From: Paraspadella gotoi
Lineage: Eukaryota; Chaetognatha
NCBI GenBank assembly: GCA_051294375.1
Contig: CM119264.1
Location: forward strand, 18,755,581-18,819,580
Reading direction: 5' to 3'
DNA: 64,000 bases
How positions within the stretch are numbered: the first letter of the stretch is position 1; each line of letters opens with the position of its first letter. The notes beneath the pieces are model-generated. The model had not been told where the DNA came from. It saw only the letters and a program-made list of their open reading frames with translations, and did not search any database. This document shows, one piece after another, positions 35,440 through 46,518 of the stretch. The position numbers and the translations under genes are program-made.

Positions 35440-35900
35440 ATTCTTTACATCGTCTTTCTTTTAATGATGTGCAATTTGAAATTCTGTGATATTTAAAGAT
35501 TTTGGTTTTCTCAAGTTAATCCTCCCTAAAGACGAGATGCGTGGCGCTTCTTAGATTTGTAACTAATTCCCTTTGAAAGAATGATAAAGAGCGATTTGTC
35601 TCTTATGTATTTCTTTCGCTTTCACTATTGTATAATATAAGAATATTGAATAATATANNNNNNNNNNATCGTCTTTCTTTTAAAGATGTGCAATTTTAAA
35701 TTCTGTGATATTTAAAGATTTTGGTCTTCTCAAGTTAATCCTCCCTAAAGACGAGATACGTGGCGCTTCTTAGATTTGTAACTAATTCCCTTTGAACAAA
35801 TTCTATTTCCCGACAAAACCGAGGAAAGAATGATAATGAGCGATTTGTCTCTTATGTATTTTTTCCCCTTTCACTATTGAATAATATAATATTATTGATT
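35440..35900. repeat. Direct duplication flanking a 10-base gap
   Basis: The stretch beginning ATCGTCTTTCTTTTAA and running to the TAATATA words appears before (35443-35657) and after (35668-35905) the gap. The left arm has it once, so this is an unmerged overlap. Confidence 0.8.
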
Positions 35901-36204
35901 AATATAATAAATAGTCTATATTTGCTTATCTTCATTTTTTCTTTCTAATTATCCATTCTCGACACTTTTGTTCAAGGGTCCACACAAAATACTCTTTTGT
36001 CATTTTTTAAATCGCTCTCCAGTGCGCTCTTACGTTAAGCCAGTGTCGCCTCCCCTTCCGAGCGCTCGCCTCGAGGAGCTTCCCCGCTCAAGCGCACTTT
36101 CCGAAGTTCTTCTTCGCCCTCGAGTTAACCAGCGAACTTTTCGCTTTTATCCCTAGTCGTTTTTCCTCGTTTATTTCGCTTCTCTGCCTCTCTCTCTCTC
36201 TCTC

Positions 36205-36238
<34 letters not shown>

Positions 36239-36423
36239 CTCTCTCTCTCTCTCTCTCGTCTCTCTCTCTCTCTCTCTCTCGTGAATGAAATTACTGAGTC
36301 ACTACGGTGTGATGCATCAAATAAATGCGCGTCGGCACATCATCACCGTCCTCACGCATGCACTCGTGGCTCCTCAGAAAAGGAAACATCTCCTCATGGG
36401 ACTGTAATTGATTCGAAAAGGTG

Positions 36424-36558
<135 letters not shown>

Positions 36559-37055
36559 TCGTGAATATCGTCACAAGATTATTGTGATCACGGAATTCTC
36601 GGCGGTGTTATCATCACAAAGGCAGATGTTGTGATAAATCGGAACTGGTGAGAAACGAGGAGCGAGGGAATCGTCGAGTGAGAGTCGTTATTCCAAGAAA
36701 GCCGCCTCGTAGTCGTTGTTGTTGCTGTTGTTGTCGTGGAGACGGTCGTCCTCATAGTCGTTTCAGACTCGTTAATCAAATTCTTCGCTTATCACAATAC
36801 GATTCTCCTTCAAAACCCAGAAAAATAATATTTTAATGTTTACTTGTAATAAAAAAATCATTTTGTGATATCTCCCATATCTCCGATAGTGAATAGATTG
36901 GTTAGTTTTCACTGCAAAAACAATAACTATAAAAATGGTAAATATATGTTGAAATTTAATTATGATCCGTTCCGAAAAACTGCTTACTCTCCTACTACTT
37001 CGTATGTCTTATCTTCGATGCAACGAAACCTTTTCTCTTCGCTTATCTCAACCAG

Positions 37056-37132
37056 GTCTTCAATGAAACCTGCACTCACCTGGGCGGCGCGCCTCGTCGA
37101 GGAATACCTCGAGTGGTCATTGCGAACAGTCG
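37056..37132 (+). CDS. Candidate antisense exon, low support
   Basis: A good acceptor (CGCTTATCTCAACCAG) and donor (GTGAGTG) bound 77 nt that are open in one frame (VFNETCTHLGGAPRRG then IPRVVIANSR; phase 0 in, 2 out). It lies on the strand opposite to the Ig exons of the same arm, so it would belong to another gene. The minus strand carries a donor-like GTGAGTGCAGG in the same place. The stretch might also be a conserved regulatory element. Confidence 0.25.
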
Positions 37133-37213
37133 GTGAGTGAACGAGGTGCATCAACGCCAGACTCTCTCTCTCTCTCTCCGCTCTCTCTCTCTCCTCTCCT
37201 CTACTCCTGCGAC

Positions 37214-37244
<31 letters not shown>

Positions 37245-37863
37245 CCACCGCCCTGCGCCGTTAATTCAACGTTTATGAGCGCCATAAAGCCGCAAAAGCC
37301 ACCTTCTGTCCCTCGTAAACAATTAATCCGGCTTCAATCGCTCCCATTAAAATTCCCACTCAGGTCCTCCGCCCGTTTGAAGCTCGTTGCCCGTCGGTTG
37401 ACGCCCCTCGCTCCGAGCCTCTGGCGCTCTGTCTCTTCGTCTCTCTGTCCCTCGGTTCTACTCTTTTTTCGTGTGTCCCTCTGTTTATCTTTAATTCTTT
37501 ATATCCGTATATCTCTTTATCGGTTCCTGTCTGACCTCTGTTCATCTGTCCATTGCTTTTGTCTCTGTCTTTTGTTGTATCATAAATTATCTGTGTCCGA
37601 TCTCTGTGTCCGATCTCTGTCCATCTGTCTCCATGTGTCCATCTCTCTGTGTCCCTGATTGTCCTTCCCTTCCTCATTAGTAGTACTTTTCGTTTCGACG
37701 CATCTCATTATAGGATTATTCAGCATTTCCCAGGTGAATTTAAATGTCATGGTTAATTGTGTCATTTTTCGTTCTCTTCTCAACAGGCCCTTATGTCAGT
37801 CCATTTTGAAATTTAATTTAATCATAGATAATATCACATTTCATTTTCTTTTTCTCTTTTTAC

Positions 37864-38093
37864 CTGTTGGGCGTGAATTTGATGGTGGCCACCGTCCTTC
37901 CTTCCTCTTCTCCCTCTCGCCCCTCCTCCTCATCCTCGCCACGAATGTCGGCGCCGTCCTCGTCATCGGCGCCGCCTTCCGACGCCGTCGTGGCCCCGGC
38001 GTCATTCGGTCCCGCCGCAACGGATTTCCCCAGGCCGGTCGCGTTGCCGAGGCTCCAACTCAATTCTGGGCGCAGTCCGCCGAAGGTGGTTGA
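37864..38093 (-). CDS. Ig-superfamily receptor, exon c (body of Ig2 with acidic insert)
   Basis: On the minus strand the acceptor CCCCTCTCTCAG leads into 230 nt, open as 76 codons plus two bases. The donor is GTAAAAAG. It follows exon b in phase 0 and joins exon d in phase 2, completing an Arg codon. The peptide supplies the C-strand tryptophan (PELSWSLGN) 13 residues after the exon-b cysteine. An N-A-T sequon follows, then about 45 residues of Gly/Ala/Asp/Glu-rich sequence (ADDEDGADI, GEDEEEGREGEEEG), and the E-strand TVATIKFTPN. Ig domains usually have a short C'-D region here, so the insert is unusual. The insert is largely GC-rich triplets (GGC, GAG, GAC) and may have grown by slippage. 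The left-arm copy at 32480-32710 is frameshifted. Confidence 0.75.
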
Positions 38094-38774
38094 CTGAGAG
38101 AGGGGAGTGGGTGAGAAGCGGGTTGGGATGAATGTGACATGAATTTTGAGTATAGTGGTAAAGGGAAGATAAATGAGTAAGAATTGAGTATGTATGTTGT
38201 CCTTTGACCAAAATATAACTAAAAAAAACCCCACCTCTTCACCGGCTACACCTTTCGCAACATCCAAGCCTCGACCGCGACCGGCGCGACCTCTTAATGT
38301 GATTAATCGAAAACAGATTCTGTTCCCCGCATCCAATTCGCCCTCGACCATCCTTCGATCCGATATACGACTTCATCTCCCGAGGGAAGCTACTGGAAAG
38401 ACTTTCGCGGGATCATGCAAGAGTTTCGATTGGAGGAAGCTTTTATAAAATGCTCGTCAGAGAGAAGAGAAACATGGCGTAACAGATTTTCAGTCACAAC
38501 TCACGGTCAGAACTCACGGTTGTTGTTTTCCAAGCTATTGGGGAGAGCTAAGTCTGACCAATGGTCAGTGACCATGTTATAATAATATTCATCAATCTGC
38601 TCATTTCAAAATACTGTAAGTTTTGAGCGACATGGAAAGAAATAAATTCTCAAAAAAGTTTTTACAAGGGAACAGGTCCAATTATGACGAAAAACAATTA
38701 ATAAATAAAGAGATTATCTTAAGTGCTCTTCAACTTCTCTCCCTTTCCAATGAAATGTTTCAATTCTTCTTCAT

Positions 38775-38860
<86 letters not shown>
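38775..38860. repeat. (CT)n microsatellite
   Basis: Dinucleotide tract with a few CTCC slips. Ser/Leu frames across it are not genes. Confidence 0.9.
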
Positions 38861-39197
38861 GAGCACGATCGCGTCGTCGATAAACCGTTAAGCTTGTTCG
38901 CTTCACGCTCCCTGCCATCTCACCCACTGAGTACCACCTCTGCGATTCGCCATTCCACTTTCGGCCATTTTCCTCTAAAATATTCACATAAGATAAATAA
39001 TAACACTTATTACATAATCATAGAAAGAAAACTGCATAATTAAAATATTTACTATGTACATGCTTTTTTGTCCTATACGTTATCATTTCGACGAATCCAA
39101 TTCGAAATTCCCTTTCACAATTCTCAGGCTGGGATTCCTCACCCCTTAACTCACCCAAACCCTCCCCGTCGATCGCCGAGACTCCAGCGGAACTTAC

Positions 39198-39307
39198 CTT
39201 GCAGGTAGCGACGCAGGCAGCCCCTCGTAAAAGGTCGAGATTGGTGGACTGCAGATGGGGACTGTCGTGATGAAAATGTAAGTTTGATGTTGCCGCACAT
39301 GTAGACC
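39198..39307 (-). pseudogene. Ig receptor exon b, right-arm copy with indels
   Basis: Splice signals match 46299-46414 (acceptor CCACCAG, donor GTAAGT), but it is 110 nt long, not 116, so the frame is lost. The next exon in this arm (37864) is intact, which argues that the indels are base-calling errors. Confidence 0.7.
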
Positions 39308-39339
39308 CTGGTGGGCGGACAGGCGGAAAAAAGGGCGGG

Positions 39340-39374
39340 GAGAGGAAAGAGAGAGAGAGAGAGAGGAGAGAGAA

Positions 39375-39430
<56 letters not shown>

Positions 39431-39500
39431 CGAGAGAAGGAGAAAGAGAGGAGAGGAGAGAGAGAGAGGAGGGGGAGGAAAAGAGAGAAAGAGAGAGAGA
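39340..39500. repeat. (GA)n microsatellite upstream of exon b
   Basis: On the coding (minus) strand it is a CT tract in the 3' part of the intron before exon b. Confidence 0.9.
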
Positions 39501-39621
39501 GGAATTTAAGTAATGAAAAGCGGTTTGAAAGTGCCCGTAAAAGTTTTTCCCCCTGTAACCCCCACTGTTAGAGGAAAGCGAAAAAGTTAAAAAAAAGAAA
39601 ATGTCTCTCGTCTTTAGCGCG

Positions 39622-39624
<3 letters not shown>

Positions 39625-39687
<63 letters not shown>

Positions 39688-39690
39688 AGG
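39625..39690. repeat. (CT)n microsatellite
   Basis: Within the same intron; repeated at 46730-46795. Confidence 0.9.
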
Positions 39691-39814
39691 TGGCCGAAGT
39701 TGAAAACTGGAAAGGTTGGCAGCGAGGTTTATGCAGAACAGCAGCGAGAAAACTGTAAAGGGGATAAAGGGAGCCTCCGGGGATTATCGATTTAAAGTGA
39801 AAAACTTCACCTCC

Positions 39815-39845
<31 letters not shown>

Positions 39846-40333
39846 CGTTGAGACGACTTTTTTTAAAGTGGGGCTTTAATTTGATTTTCAATCTTTAAGC
39901 ACCCCTCCTTTACCCCAGGCGAAGGTTTCTCCCCGCCCAAATTATTCTTTTATTATTTTTGGTTCCAAAACTGTAATTCGATGTTAGTCCACATGTGTTC
40001 TTTTTTTTTTAATCCGATAAAAAGTTTGATTTCTTTTTTCCTTAACTGGAATCCAATATTTTTTTTTCTTTTAAAATATTTTTTGTGGTGAACAATGATT
40101 CAAAGTACTTTCATTATAAAGCGCCCTATTTCAGTTAAAATTCAGAATTTTAGTATGTTTTTAAGTTTAAAGATTAAAGTTAGTGGTCAGGGATAGATAT
40201 TGAGATTAAAATTAAATTCAAGGATAAGGAAATTGATTGTTAATGTTTTATAAATAATTATGATCTTTTTTCTAGAATAATGCCAAATCCAGAACAGAAA
40301 TAAAACTAGGTCGTCGTCCTCTCAGCGACTCAC

Positions 40334-40458
40334 CGGCGTCGCTCCGGATCCACGTGTCCTGATGACCATCGTGTAGAGATTGTTTTTCCGATCCAACCAG
40401 GAAACCGTATTTTTCCTGGTGGTGCTGGGGTCGTAGGGGGAAACCGGAGGCCAGGATC
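40334..40458 (-). pseudogene. Ig receptor exon a, right-arm copy with compensating indels
   Basis: Same length (125 nt) and splice signals as 47436-47560, but several deletions and insertions (for example CATCAGGACACG where the intact copy has CATCAGACACG) shift the frame locally before it recovers. Part of the true peptide (DRKNNLYTMVIR) is still visible. Confidence 0.7.
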
Positions 40459-41294
40459 CTAAAAAGAGGAGAGGGGAGAGTATAGGACGTGGAGCTCGGG
40501 CCAACTGGATTTGTTATGTCGAGTTTACGGCGACCAAGGGAAAGTGAGGCAAGAGTTCTGCGCTTCTATGTGACCCAAGGGGTCGTTGTTGTACTGATTG
40601 CTCCTAGATAGTCGTAGTTGTCGTTGCTCAACAACGAATTTATTCATAAAAAAAAAGGTTAGACTTGGAGAAAGAAAGAAATAAGAACAACTAAGGTTTC
40701 GAGAAAAGAAGAACGAAAGGTTTCGACTTTAGGTGAAAGGCGCAAAAAAATCTAGGGTGAGGAAAAAGAAAAGAAAAATTTCTTGGAAAGTCTCAGCAGA
40801 ATCGTATTAAGAAAGAGAGAAAAGAAAGGTACAAAGCAAAGAGAAGCCAGGAAAATGTTTAAAAAATAAAAAAAAGGAAAGTTCCTGACAAAAAAAAAAA
40901 AACGGGGGAGAAGAAAGAGAAAAAAACTAGGAAGGGCCCGATAAGAAGAAGCGACGTTATGGTCTTGAAAAAGATTGCGCGGCGGCTGCTACGGCGGCTG
41001 TCGGCTGCGTCGGAGGGTGCCGGCTACGTCGACGGCAGCACCGGCAACTCTAGACGGATGAGGGTATAAGAGAAGGAGAGTCGTGGGTAGCGAGGTCGGC
41101 GAGAAAACTGATTCACTTCACTTTTTTTTTCTTCGTCTTTCAATTTGTTCTCAATTCGCTCCGGTCGAAGATCGAACCGAAGGTTTTGACATTTTTAAAC
41201 CCGAACGAAATATTTAAAGCTAATTCAAGTTTTTATTTTTTTAGGAAAGACTTTTATAACTCTTTCATAACAACTTAGCTTAACATGATAATGT

Positions 41295-41304
41295 TACGAG
41301 AGAG

Positions 41305-41361
<57 letters not shown>

Positions 41362-41392
41362 CGAGAAGAGCGAGAGAGAGAGAGATCAAGAC
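41295..41392. repeat. (GA)n microsatellite
   Basis: Interrupted by GAGCGA. Corresponds to 48402-48490 and 53545-53685 in the other copies. Confidence 0.9.
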
Positions 41393-41399
41393 CCGCGGA

Positions 41400-42088
41400 T
41401 TCTGGAGGCTTAGAAGGTCGCCTTCTCTCTCACTCCATTTGTCTCAATTATTCGTGTTTTTGTCAAAAGACTCGGTTTCGTCGCGAAGTGGATTCCCGCG
41501 GAGATGGGGTTCACGATCGATGAAGTCTCACAAAATCGGTGACAAATCACGCGGTCTGATTTCACTGAGGAGATGACCAACGATTCGTTTCGTTCAGCGC
41601 GTCGCTGTTTCATCGCGTTGTCTTCCGAGTTTCACACCACCGAACATCACGCCCTTTCCCGTCTCACTCCTAAGGCAGACCTTTTTAATAGCGTTCTCAC
41701 CGGTCATCATTATGTATTACACCCTGACGCTCGAATCCTTTCAAGATTAACTTTCACTCATTTTTATGCTAAAGATCATCGCTCGCTCTCTCTTACTTTA
41801 TTTCCGCCGCGCAGCCGCTATCTCTGCCTTTTCATCGAAGGCGTTACCTTCGCTGAGAAATTCACTGTTATCGTGAAAATTGTTTTTGCCAGCTTACGCA
41901 CCAGGCACCAGACATACAAGGTATGCTGAGTCAATACTGAGATTCCAGCCCACCTCTCACAACGTCTGCCTCGCCAGGGCGTGCTGTCATCGCCTGCGAT
42001 ACTGGTTCGATTTCTTTTATTATTTATTAACCGCACTTTTTCCCCTTCGACCTGAAAGCCTAGAGTTCCTTTTATCTTATTCTCTCTC

Positions 42089-42138
<50 letters not shown>

Positions 42139-42880
42139 TCTATATTCTATATTCTCTCTTCATCTCTTTCCTCTTTTCTCTCCTTTCTCTCTATATCTCA
42201 CTCGCAGCGAAGAATTTTCTCAGGTGTTGTTGTTCAGAATCAACTCGTTAGCTCACTTTTACTTCCCCATCTATTTTAACTTTCTCTACTTTTTTACTTA
42301 CCATCCTTTTGCTCTCTCAACTCCTTTTCAACTAAATTCTAAAGTTCTACTCAATTTCGCGTCTTTCCCCATTTCTCTCTACTGCGCAAGGGGATTTACA
42401 TTGTACGATGTTTTACATCATTTCATTGACATCCTTTATTCACCTTCTTATTCCTATTTTTCTATTTTCTTTAACTCAACGTCACCCTGCATTTTGAACT
42501 CCATCCGTTCTACTCTTTACTCTCAGCTCCACCGTCCTTTCCCTCCCTCTCCACTTTGGCACGATCCTTGCCGAGATGATTATGATCGCTAATTGTTTCG
42601 GACGCTTTTTTCTTATTAAACGCACTTTTCTTACAAGAGACAATCAGCAGGCAGCTTCCGCGCGTCGCACTGCTTTTTTCGCGCCGTCTTTTGATATATA
42701 TATATTTTTTTTGTAATTCAGACCTGTCGTAAGACGGCGTTGTCTTCAGCTTGATCCAAATGGCGGGATTGTCTGATATGCAGGAGAAGTGAACGCTTAG
42801 CCCTTACGGAGAAAAAAAAAGGAGGAGAAAGGAGAACTCTTCTAAGAATAATGGTACAAAGATATTTAAAATACTCATTT
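41400..42880. other. Intronic or intergenic copy, no exon accepted
   Basis: Present four times (28500-29140 inverted, here, 48490-49970, 53690-55300). A donor-like GTAAG (minus strand) and acceptor-like TCGCAG flank a ~100-nt stretch near 41915-42000. None of the frames is open in all copies. A (CT)n tract lies at 42085-42180. Confidence 0.5.
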
Positions 42881-42929
42881 CAATTACTCAAAATTCCATA
42901 ATAAACCATTTATCAAAAGAGAAAATAAG

Positions 42930-44559
42930 GCTATCCCACAAATTGACATCGTTTCCATTCGCCTCCACTGACGACAGGGACGCTGGTGTATTGATGCTCC
43001 ATGGAATAAACCAAGAGCGGACCTCGATGACGGCGACGACGTGGAACGACGACCACGGCGAGGACGAAGATGCGGGAAGGCAAAGTCGACGAGAAGCGAC
43101 GTAAACCAAAAACAAAAACAGAGATAGAGGACGAAAGGGCGCGGCGACGTTGCGAGGGCGGAGGGGCGACGGCAGACGACGGTGGAGGGACACGGCAGAC
43201 GACAGTGGAAGGAGGGAGTGGAGATAGAAAATATCGACGGAAGAGACGATGATAGAAGAATCGGGACAACGCCGTGATGACGTCTCATCGTCGTAAGTGC
43301 GCTGTTTTCGAATGAACTCGTCTCTGATTCCGTCGCAGTCAACTTCGTCGATGAATCCGGGTTGGGTTCGGTCGAGAGTCCGGGCAGTTGCGAGGAGCGA
43401 CCGGATTGGGAGAAGGGATCCGAACAGTCGACTGGAACAGATTTGGACAGGAGTTGACATCGTCTTCAAATCCTCGTCTCGAGTTTCGATGCCGATCGCG
43501 TTTCTCTTCAAACTTTCTCACGCGGATCTCGGCTTTCGATTCCACTTCGACCTCGAGAGACGAAACCTCGACTCCGGAGCGGCCGATTCGGTCGCCGTGA
43601 CTTCCGTTTTTTTTCGCGCCGCTCTTGACTCGGTTCACGTGACTCTTGGTTTCGGCAGCCTTGTTTCTCGTTCTGTTCAACGTGACTCTTCCCTCGTCTC
43701 CGGAGACGGATCGCGTCGACTTCGAGTCTCGTCACGCGATTCGAAACCTCTTCACGTGATTCCGCCCTTGATCACGCGACCTCGAAGTCTCGTCACGTGT
43801 ACTCGCAGGTGAAGTCGCGCGATTCTTTGTCGGAGGAAGACCGACCGCTAATGGAACCCGGTTTTTACGACGTCCGCCGTTTGCTTCGGTCCCGGGAAAA
43901 CGTGGGGAAGAAAAGGGGAGACGATGGGTTAAGTGGGGGAAGAGGAGGATCTTGTTTGGGGAAGGAGAGATCCAAAGGAGCGGGAAGAGAATTTAGATGT
44001 AGGGATTGGGGAAGAAGGGAAGGAAGCGGAGGAGGGGAGAGTGAGATGGGATGCGAAGGAGTTGGGAATCAAAGGTAAATGGGCGTGGCTTTTGGCGCAG
44101 CATATGAGGAGATTAGGTGCGAGGGGGCGTCCTGGAAAAGTCAGCCGTTCCGCGGTTTTGTGGTCGAAGCGAATGGGGCGCAAGTAGGGCGTAGTGCTCG
44201 GAGTTGTCAGCGGCGGCGGAAGCGACGGCCTTGACCCCGGCGAACGTCGGCCTCGGGCACGTGGCGAAGTGGGCGCGACGTCCAATTACAAAGTCGACCG
44301 CGACGCCATTTGGCCCGCGAGCGACGAAAACAAAAGGGGAATTCGGACGTCGAAAGTCGACGCAAAGCGTCAGAGCAAACCGAGACGCTGAGTGGATCGA
44401 AAGCAGTTTCTGGGTTCAAAAAGAGAGAAGGGGAGTGAACTGGCGATGTGGATCCAGGAACGCGAAGGAGATTTTTACAGTCACTAATCCCCTTATGATA
44501 GGAAATAAGATGCGAGCGAATCTGATCGTGTCCTCGATCTTTGCCAACGACGTTAAGCC
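42930..44559. other. CpG-rich block, copy A, open on both strands
   Basis: GC-rich DNA with long overlapping frames on both strands, collinear with 50040-51680 (copy B) and 55370-57110 (copy C). It carries a CACGTG-type array (about 43588-43808) and an ATGGCGTCG start-like site on the minus strand near 44309. Indels relative to B break most frames. It ends abruptly at the LTR at 44560. Confidence 0.6.
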
Positions 44560-44689
44560 TGTAATAAAAAGTAGGGGACGACTTTTTTATGTTAAATAGA
44601 TCAATTATTAGGCGTAGAAAAGGTTAAAATAAATAATACGTTAAAATATTTACGTTAAGTGTTAATTTTCTTGCTGTTTATAATCGCTA

Positions 44690-45075
44690 TTAAAATTATT
44701 TGCTTGCTTTTGGAAAAGCTACAAACTTCCTTATTTGGTTTATGATTAAAAAGCAATAGCTTTTGCAAAAGCAAACGATTGCCTTATTTGGCGTTTTGGT
44801 GCGCGTGTTGGCTTTTAGTTGGGCAAAATGACCTTATTAGGAAATTTTAAAAACAACAGTAGCTTTTGGAAAAAGCAAATTAGCTTTGGGAAAAGCTATA
44901 CATTTCCTTATTTGGCACTTTAAAAGGCGTGTTAGCTTTGGGAAAAGCTAGATATTACCTTATTTGGGCATTTTTAAAGGTGTTAGCTTTGGGAAAAGCT
45001 AGATATTACCTTATTGGGCATTTTAGAGGCATGGTTAGCTTTGGGAAAAAGCTAGACATTACCTTATTTGGGCAT
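44690..45075 (+). repeat. U3 tandem array of TAGCTTT-GGGA-AAAGCTA hairpins
   Basis: About seven units of 36-55 bp, each with TAGCTTTGGGAAAAGCTA (7-bp inverted repeat) followed by a TTACCTTATTTGGGC-like word. The later units are the most regular. The position upstream of the TATA box suggests a promoter or enhancer repeat. Confidence 0.8.
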
Positions 45076-45180
45076 AAAATTTAGCAAATTAGAAAAGCAA
45101 AATTTTGGCTCTTTTAGAAGCAAAATATTGGCTATTTAACAGCAAGATCTTCATTCTAGTCACGTGACCAAATTGAGGGC

Positions 45181-45188
45181 TATAAAAG
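45181..45188 (+). promoter_or_regulatory. TATA box of the LTR
   Basis: TATAAAAG in a CTATAAAAGCAAGAGCG context, about 100 bp after the U3 array and 60 bp before the leader array. A transcription start would be expected near 45210. Confidence 0.55.
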
Positions 45189-45247
45189 CAAGAGCGTTCA
45201 GAGCATCAAGGGGAGTCACATACGTCCCTCCTTGAAAGCTAGACTCC

Positions 45248-45425
45248 TCTGACAATAGTCAGAAAAATAAAAAGGTGGATAAAAACTCTGACAATAGTCA
45301 GAAAAACAAGAAGGTGGCTAAAAACTCTGACAATAGTCAGAAAAAAACAAGAAGGTGGCTAAAAACTCTGACAATAGTCAGAAAAATAAGAAGGTGGTTG
45401 AAAACTCTGACAATAGTCCGAAAAA
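45248..45425 (+). repeat. Leader array of five TCTGAC-AATA-GTCAGA hairpins
   Basis: Five units, at 45248, 45287, 45326, 45367 and 45406, spaced 39 bp (once 41). Each has the perfect 6-bp stem TCTGAC/GTCAGA with an AATA loop and an AAGGTGG tail. The last unit has one stem mismatch. The array lies just downstream of the likely start site, so the RNA would carry the hairpins. Confidence 0.85.
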
Positions 45426-46107
45426 TAAGGGTCCTTTGGCAGGAGGGCCTGACGGGAAAGGCCTGGAGCGCCTTTAGCATACTGAAGGGACCCTGGAAGG
45501 AACTTAGTGACGGACAAGGGAGTCTTGCTTTCAGAGGGCTAAAGGGCTAAAATAATTAAGTTTACAAGAATATTAAATTTGTTGCTTCCAAAGCTGACAT
45601 TGTCTGGTCAAAAAGTATGGTATATCTAAGTAGAAAAAATAAATAGTACTAAGGTTTTGTAGTAGGGATAGCATTGATTGTACTGTGTAAATTCTTAGCC
45701 AGTTATTATTGATTTTATGTCTATGATTATACTGTGTATGCATAAAGTCTGTGCATTGAACTGTCATTTAAAAAGTAGTTAATAATAAATTAAAGTGTAC
45801 TAATGTATTTTTCTCTCTATTTGTTTCAGGTATAAAGCTTAATTAGCAAAGCTAGTTAAAACACGACCCCCATGGGATAAAAAGAATCCTATAGAAAAGC
45901 TCGCTAGAAAATAAACACTACTGACAAATAAAAACTGAGCTAACCACGGCCAAAACAAAGTGTTTTCATCGGCGAAACTAAGTGTTTTTAATAACGACTC
46001 AGCGTCGCGGCGCCGTGTCGCCGGCCATCTCGAATCTCGGCTCTATCGCATCCATTTTAACCTTACGTCCACCGTACGATTTTACATCCAATAATTTTTA
46101 TTTCATC

Positions 46108-46132
46108 TGGCTCCCAATGTGGGGCTCGAACC
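46108..46132 (+). promoter_or_regulatory. Primer-binding site, tRNA-Lys type
   Basis: TGGCTCCCAATGTGGGGC matches the complement of the tRNA-Lys(CUU) 3' end (TGGCGCCCAACGTGGGGC, from memory) at 16 of 18 positions and continues into TCGAACC, the complement of the T loop. The TGG stands for the CCA end that nuclear tRNA genes do not encode, so a primer site fits better than a minus-strand tRNA gene cut by the gap at 46133. Confidence 0.65.
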
Positions 46133-46298
46133 NNNNNNNNNNNNNNNNNNNNNNNNNACATGCATTTTTTGTCCTATACGTTATCATTTCGACGAATCCA
46201 ATTCGAATTCCCTTTCACAATTCTCAGGCTGGGATTCCTCACCCCCTTAACTCACCCAAACCCTCCCCATCGATCGCCGAGACTCCAGCGGAACTTAC

Positions 46299-46414
46299 CT
46301 TGCAGGTAGCGACGGCAGGCAGCCCCTCGTAAAGGTCGAGATTGGGTGGACTGCAGATGGGGACTGTCGTGATGAATAATGTATAGGTTTGAATGTTGCC
46401 GCACATGTAGGACC
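46299..46414 (-). CDS. Ig-superfamily receptor, exon b (end of Ig1, start of Ig2)
   Basis: Minus-strand acceptor CCGCCCACCAG, 116 nt, donor GTAAGTTCC. It completes a Gly codon started by exon a and then has 38 codons. The peptide begins SYMCGNIQ, so across the junction the F-strand motif D-A-G-S-Y-M-C of a V-type Ig domain is formed. The G-strand (YTLFITTVP) follows, then an extra Cys (PIC), the linker SPPNLDLYEG and the B-strand LPAVATCK of the second Ig domain. The intron directly after Cys-Lys (phase 0) is the same position as after exon d. Intact only here; copies at 39198 and 31239 have indels. Confidence 0.75.
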
Positions 46415-46439
46415 CTGGTGGGCGGACAGGCGGAAAAAA

Positions 46440-46456
46440 AGGGCGGGGAGAGAGAA

Positions 46457-46518
<62 letters not shown>

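Larger units (their letters stand above)
44560..46105 (+). mobile_element. 5' LTR of an LTR retrotransposon, inserted in copy A only
   Basis: Collinearity of copy A with copy B (51670 onward) stops exactly at 44559, and the new sequence starts TGTAATA. It ends in CA at 46104-46105. Two bases later a primer-binding site begins (46108). In between lie a TATA box (TATAAAAG, 45181-45188), AATAAA signals (45638, 45784, 45910) and two tandem arrays, so U3, R and U5 can be placed roughly as 44560-45205, 45205-45660 and beyond. The length (about 1.55 kb) is long but within the known range for animal LTRs. The gap 46133-46157 cuts off the internal region. No gag or pol is present, so the superfamily is undecided. 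Copies B and C lack the insertion. Confidence 0.7.

Noticed and set aside
41915-42005. Possible small exon near GTAAG and TCGCAG signals
   Set aside because: Four copies were compared and no reading frame stays open in more than one or two of them.
44560-46105. Splice acceptor inside the LTR near 45829 (TATTTGTTTCAG)
   Set aside because: Looks good alone, but no donor or downstream coding sequence is available to support an intron in the leader.
46108-46132. Minus-strand tRNA-Lys gene cut by the gap
   Set aside because: The TGG (CCA) end is present in the DNA and lies two bases after an LTR-like CA end, which fits a primer-binding site better. Not fully excluded.
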